Shown: one piece after another, positions 62,481 through 64,000 of the stretch | Position numbering within the stretch: position 1 is the first letter of the stretch | Layout: each line of letters begins with the position of its first letter | Translations under genes and position numbers: made by a program | Notes under the pieces: model-generated | What the model was told of the DNA's origin: nothing | What the model saw: only the letters and a program-made list of their open reading frames with translations | Databases searched by the model: none | Assembly: GCF_005869225.1 (NCBI RefSeq) | Contig: NZ_SWFP01000002.1 | Span: forward strand, 186,001-250,000 | DNA: 64,000 nucleotides | Origin: Dyadobacter bucti | GTDB lineage: Bacteria > Bacteroidota > Bacteroidia > Cytophagales > Spirosomataceae | Direction: 5' to 3'

Positions 62481-63686
62481 TCAAATCTTCAGTTTGATTC
62501 CGATCTTGTTGATCAGGCCGGTCACAACGATGATCAGCAATGAAAACAGGGCCGACTTGATCAATCCCACAATGCCGGTTCTCAGGTACAACGGGAGGCC
62601 GATACCAGCCAGGGTGATAACGGCATACCATATATACGGTATCAGATAACAGGTCAAAGTTGCTGTTCCGGCAGGTTTCAGCACATTGGCCCAGTCCTTT
62701 ATTTTTTTCAAATCCACCAGCCAGAAAAGGAACGCAAAAGAAAAAAAGCTAATTCCGCTGCATATACCAACCCAGGCAGGCGTGGCGCGGATCTTGGAAA
62801 TTCCCCAGAAAGGTCGCGTCCCGAAACCGTACGCCAGACAGACTACACCCAGCGCGAGAAGTATCCAGAGATAAGTTGTATTTACTTTATTCTGTCTCGA
62901 ATAAAATCTGAAAATCACCGATGCTACAACCCCGCCCATTGTAAAAGCTGGCATCGAGCCGCCTCCCACGATCCACACATAGTCTTTTACAGGATCGAGA
63001 AAATCAAGAATACCTGCAAATTCGGCCAGATTAAACAATACAAAAAACAACCAGCCGCCCACTATCAGCCCAATTCTGTCGCCCGCAGCCTGATAAACCA
63101 GTGCGCACAGAAAATAAGACCAGCCTATCAAACCGAGTATCCCGTACCAATGTGTTTTCATCCATGACGGATTGGCCTCGTCCCCGCCTTTGTATATTAC
63201 CGCCAGTCCTACCAGTATCATGTAACCGAGGATTTTCAGGCCGGTGTACAACGATTTTTTTTCAGGATTGGCAGGATACACATTCCAGATCAGGAAAAAA
63301 GCCACTACCATTAGTATTTCCCAAACATATTTGCTCACAACCATACCAGACTGAACGGCATTTTCAAGATTAACAATGAAAATACCCATCAGGAGCAAAG
63401 CAAATGTCCGCTCGATAATATGCATTGTAATGACACCATTACTATCTCCTTTGGAACGACGGTTGGCAATTGCAAACGGGATCGAAAGCCCGACGATAAA
63501 AAGAAACCCGGGAAAAACCACATCCGACAAGCCCATCGCGTCCTCCGCAGCTTTGCTGTGTTCGAGCCAGTTAGGAACTTCTTCGAGCGACCAAAGGTCG
63601 TTGACGAAGATCATGAGAAACATCGTGAAGGCACGAAAAATGTCGATAGAATCCAGCCGGAGTGAGGGTGATTTCAATGTCTGCAT
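62481..63686 (-). CDS. DUF5009/heparan N-acetyltransferase-like membrane acyltransferase
   Basis: This encodes 401 residues with about ten membrane helices. The start LDSIDIFRAFTMFLMIFVNDL and DVVFPGFLFIVGLSIPFAI are typical of the HGSNAT/NagX-like acyltransferase group annotated as DUF5009. Such proteins use acetyl-CoA on the cytoplasmic side to acetylate a sugar across the membrane. A conserved His seen in HGSNAT family members (His at the lumenal side) cannot be fixed here. It is co-directional with the isomerase-like gene 70 bases away, so both may serve one sugar pathway. Confidence 0.82.
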   Translation of the reverse strand: MQTLKSPSLRLDSIDIFRAFTMFLMIFVNDLWSLEEVPNWLEHSKAAEDAMGLSDVVFPGFLFIVGLSIPFAIANRRSKGDSNGVITMHIIERTFALLLMGIFIVNLENAVQSGMVVSKYVWEILMVVAFFLIWNVYPANPEKKSLYTGLKILGYMILVGLAVIYKGGDEANPSWMKTHWYGILGLIGWSYFLCALVYQAAGDRIGLIVGGWLFFVLFNLAEFAGILDFLDPVKDYVWIVGGGSMPAFTMGGVVASVIFRFYSRQNKVNTTYLWILLALGVVCLAYGFGTRPFWGISKIRATPAWVGICSGISFFSFAFLFWLVDLKKIKDWANVLKPAGTATLTCYLIPYIWYAVITLAGIGLPLYLRTGIVGLIKSALFSLLIIVVTGLINKIGIKLKI

Positions 63687-63773
63687 CAGGATTTAAGGGT
63701 TGGGAACGTAAATTATTCAAAAATCGAATACGATGCATGAAGAACCCGCTACTTATTCCTTTGCTTGCAACTA

Positions 63774-64000
63774 TCAGGCGCTGCTGCGCTCATCTACCTG
63801 TTCCTGGACGGCCTTTACTTCCATCACAGGTTTTTCATTACCCATCAGAAAAGCCAGCGATTTGGTGCCCGGCAGGTACTGAAAAGTAACCCGGATGATA
63901 CCTGTAATCGGAATGGCGATAATGGCACCAGCCACACCCCACAAGACCCCGAAACCTACCACCGAAGTGATCGTCATAAACGGGTTCCGGTCTACTTCCT
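63774..64000 (-). CDS. AI-2E/PerM-family permease, C-terminal fragment
   Basis: The frame is open to the right edge, so only about the last 75 residues are here. They show NPFMTITSVVGFGVLWGVAG followed by AIIAIPITGIIRVTFQYLPG, the last two helices of the AI-2E transporter (PerM) family, and a cytoplasmic tail with Glu and Lys. Members are linked to export of autoinducer-2 or to sodium/proton exchange. The gene is transcribed toward the acyltransferase. Confidence 0.8.
   Translation of the reverse strand, partial: EVDRNPFMTITSVVGFGVLWGVAGAIIAIPITGIIRVTFQYLPGTKSLAFLMGNEKPVMEVKAVQEQVDERSSA

Overview
The window looks like a stretch of chromosome from a Bacteroidota species of the order Cytophagales, most likely Spirosomaceae and possibly Dyadobacter-like. 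The genus is an inference from remembered gene style, not from a search. Supporting signs are a type IX secretion (T9SS) sorting domain on an M64 peptidase, several secreted or lipoprotein-type enzymes, -7 elements of the Bacteroidota form TAnnTTTG, few purine-rich ribosome binding sites, a menaquinone gene pair (menB with a short menE), and many short genes joined by 1-11 base overlaps. No rRNA, tRNA, CRISPR array, insertion sequence or prophage was recognised.

Layout. 1-1860: tail of a TetR regulator, a small ferredoxin-fold-like protein and an MFS exporter ending in a terminator. 1860-3431: an imperfect palindromic element, an AT-rich region with short inverted repeats, and a two-gene ParA plus ribbon-helix-helix-like partition cassette. 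3442-5756: lipoprotein and T9SS-exported M64 peptidase, translationally coupled. 5801-10216: a MocR-type regulator divergent from an EamA exporter, DinB-like protein and PLP decarboxylase operon, with a direct-repeat operator candidate between them. 10308-14198: zinc/cadmium-type P-ATPase, secreted esterase, a pair of small proteins (one of only 47 residues), and a small XRE repressor with a palindromic operator candidate. 14204-17644: a second MocR regulator with an MFS transporter, divergent from a PNPOx-like flavoprotein. 17698-24129: small proteins, YceI with an AraC regulator, mercaptopyruvate-type sulfurtransferase, ECF sigma factor with a membrane partner, GNAT protein, a tetranucleotide microsatellite and a cysteine-less thioredoxin-like protein.

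24163-26300 holds the radical-SAM DNA modification/repair-type protein and its overlapping partner, a conserved but biochemically obscure pair. 26392-27590: DUF1080 protein and lspA. 27590-29195 is the most unusual stretch: a 1.5 kb non-coding array with about nineteen GCCCC/GGGGC palindromes, arranged as ~350 bp monomers that alternate in two types, so that a ~700 bp dimer is duplicated. 29216-34315: tandem acnA and acnB aconitases. 34564-38732: topA, a sirtuin and folD. 38955-40018: an XRE regulator with a degenerate S24-like sensor domain.

40040-44901: a hypothetical protein overlapping menE, divergent menB, an EVE-domain protein and a secreted hypothetical protein. 45064-50712: RNA methyltransferase-like protein, TPR lipoprotein, and the translation cluster thrS-infC-rpmI-rplT, with a terminator and a -7 element between infC and rpmI. 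50850-64000: Tat-exported phospholipase C, dnaK, a small protein coupled to an SDR, a large secreted esterase, VanZ-like protein, pgi, a Tat-exported sugar isomerase-like protein, a DUF5009-type membrane acyltransferase, and the end of an AI-2E family permease.

Two general patterns stand out. Regulators sit next to what they probably control (two MocR, one AraC, one ECF, two XRE). Intergenic regions carry several kinds of palindromic repeat, of which the array downstream of lspA is by far the largest.
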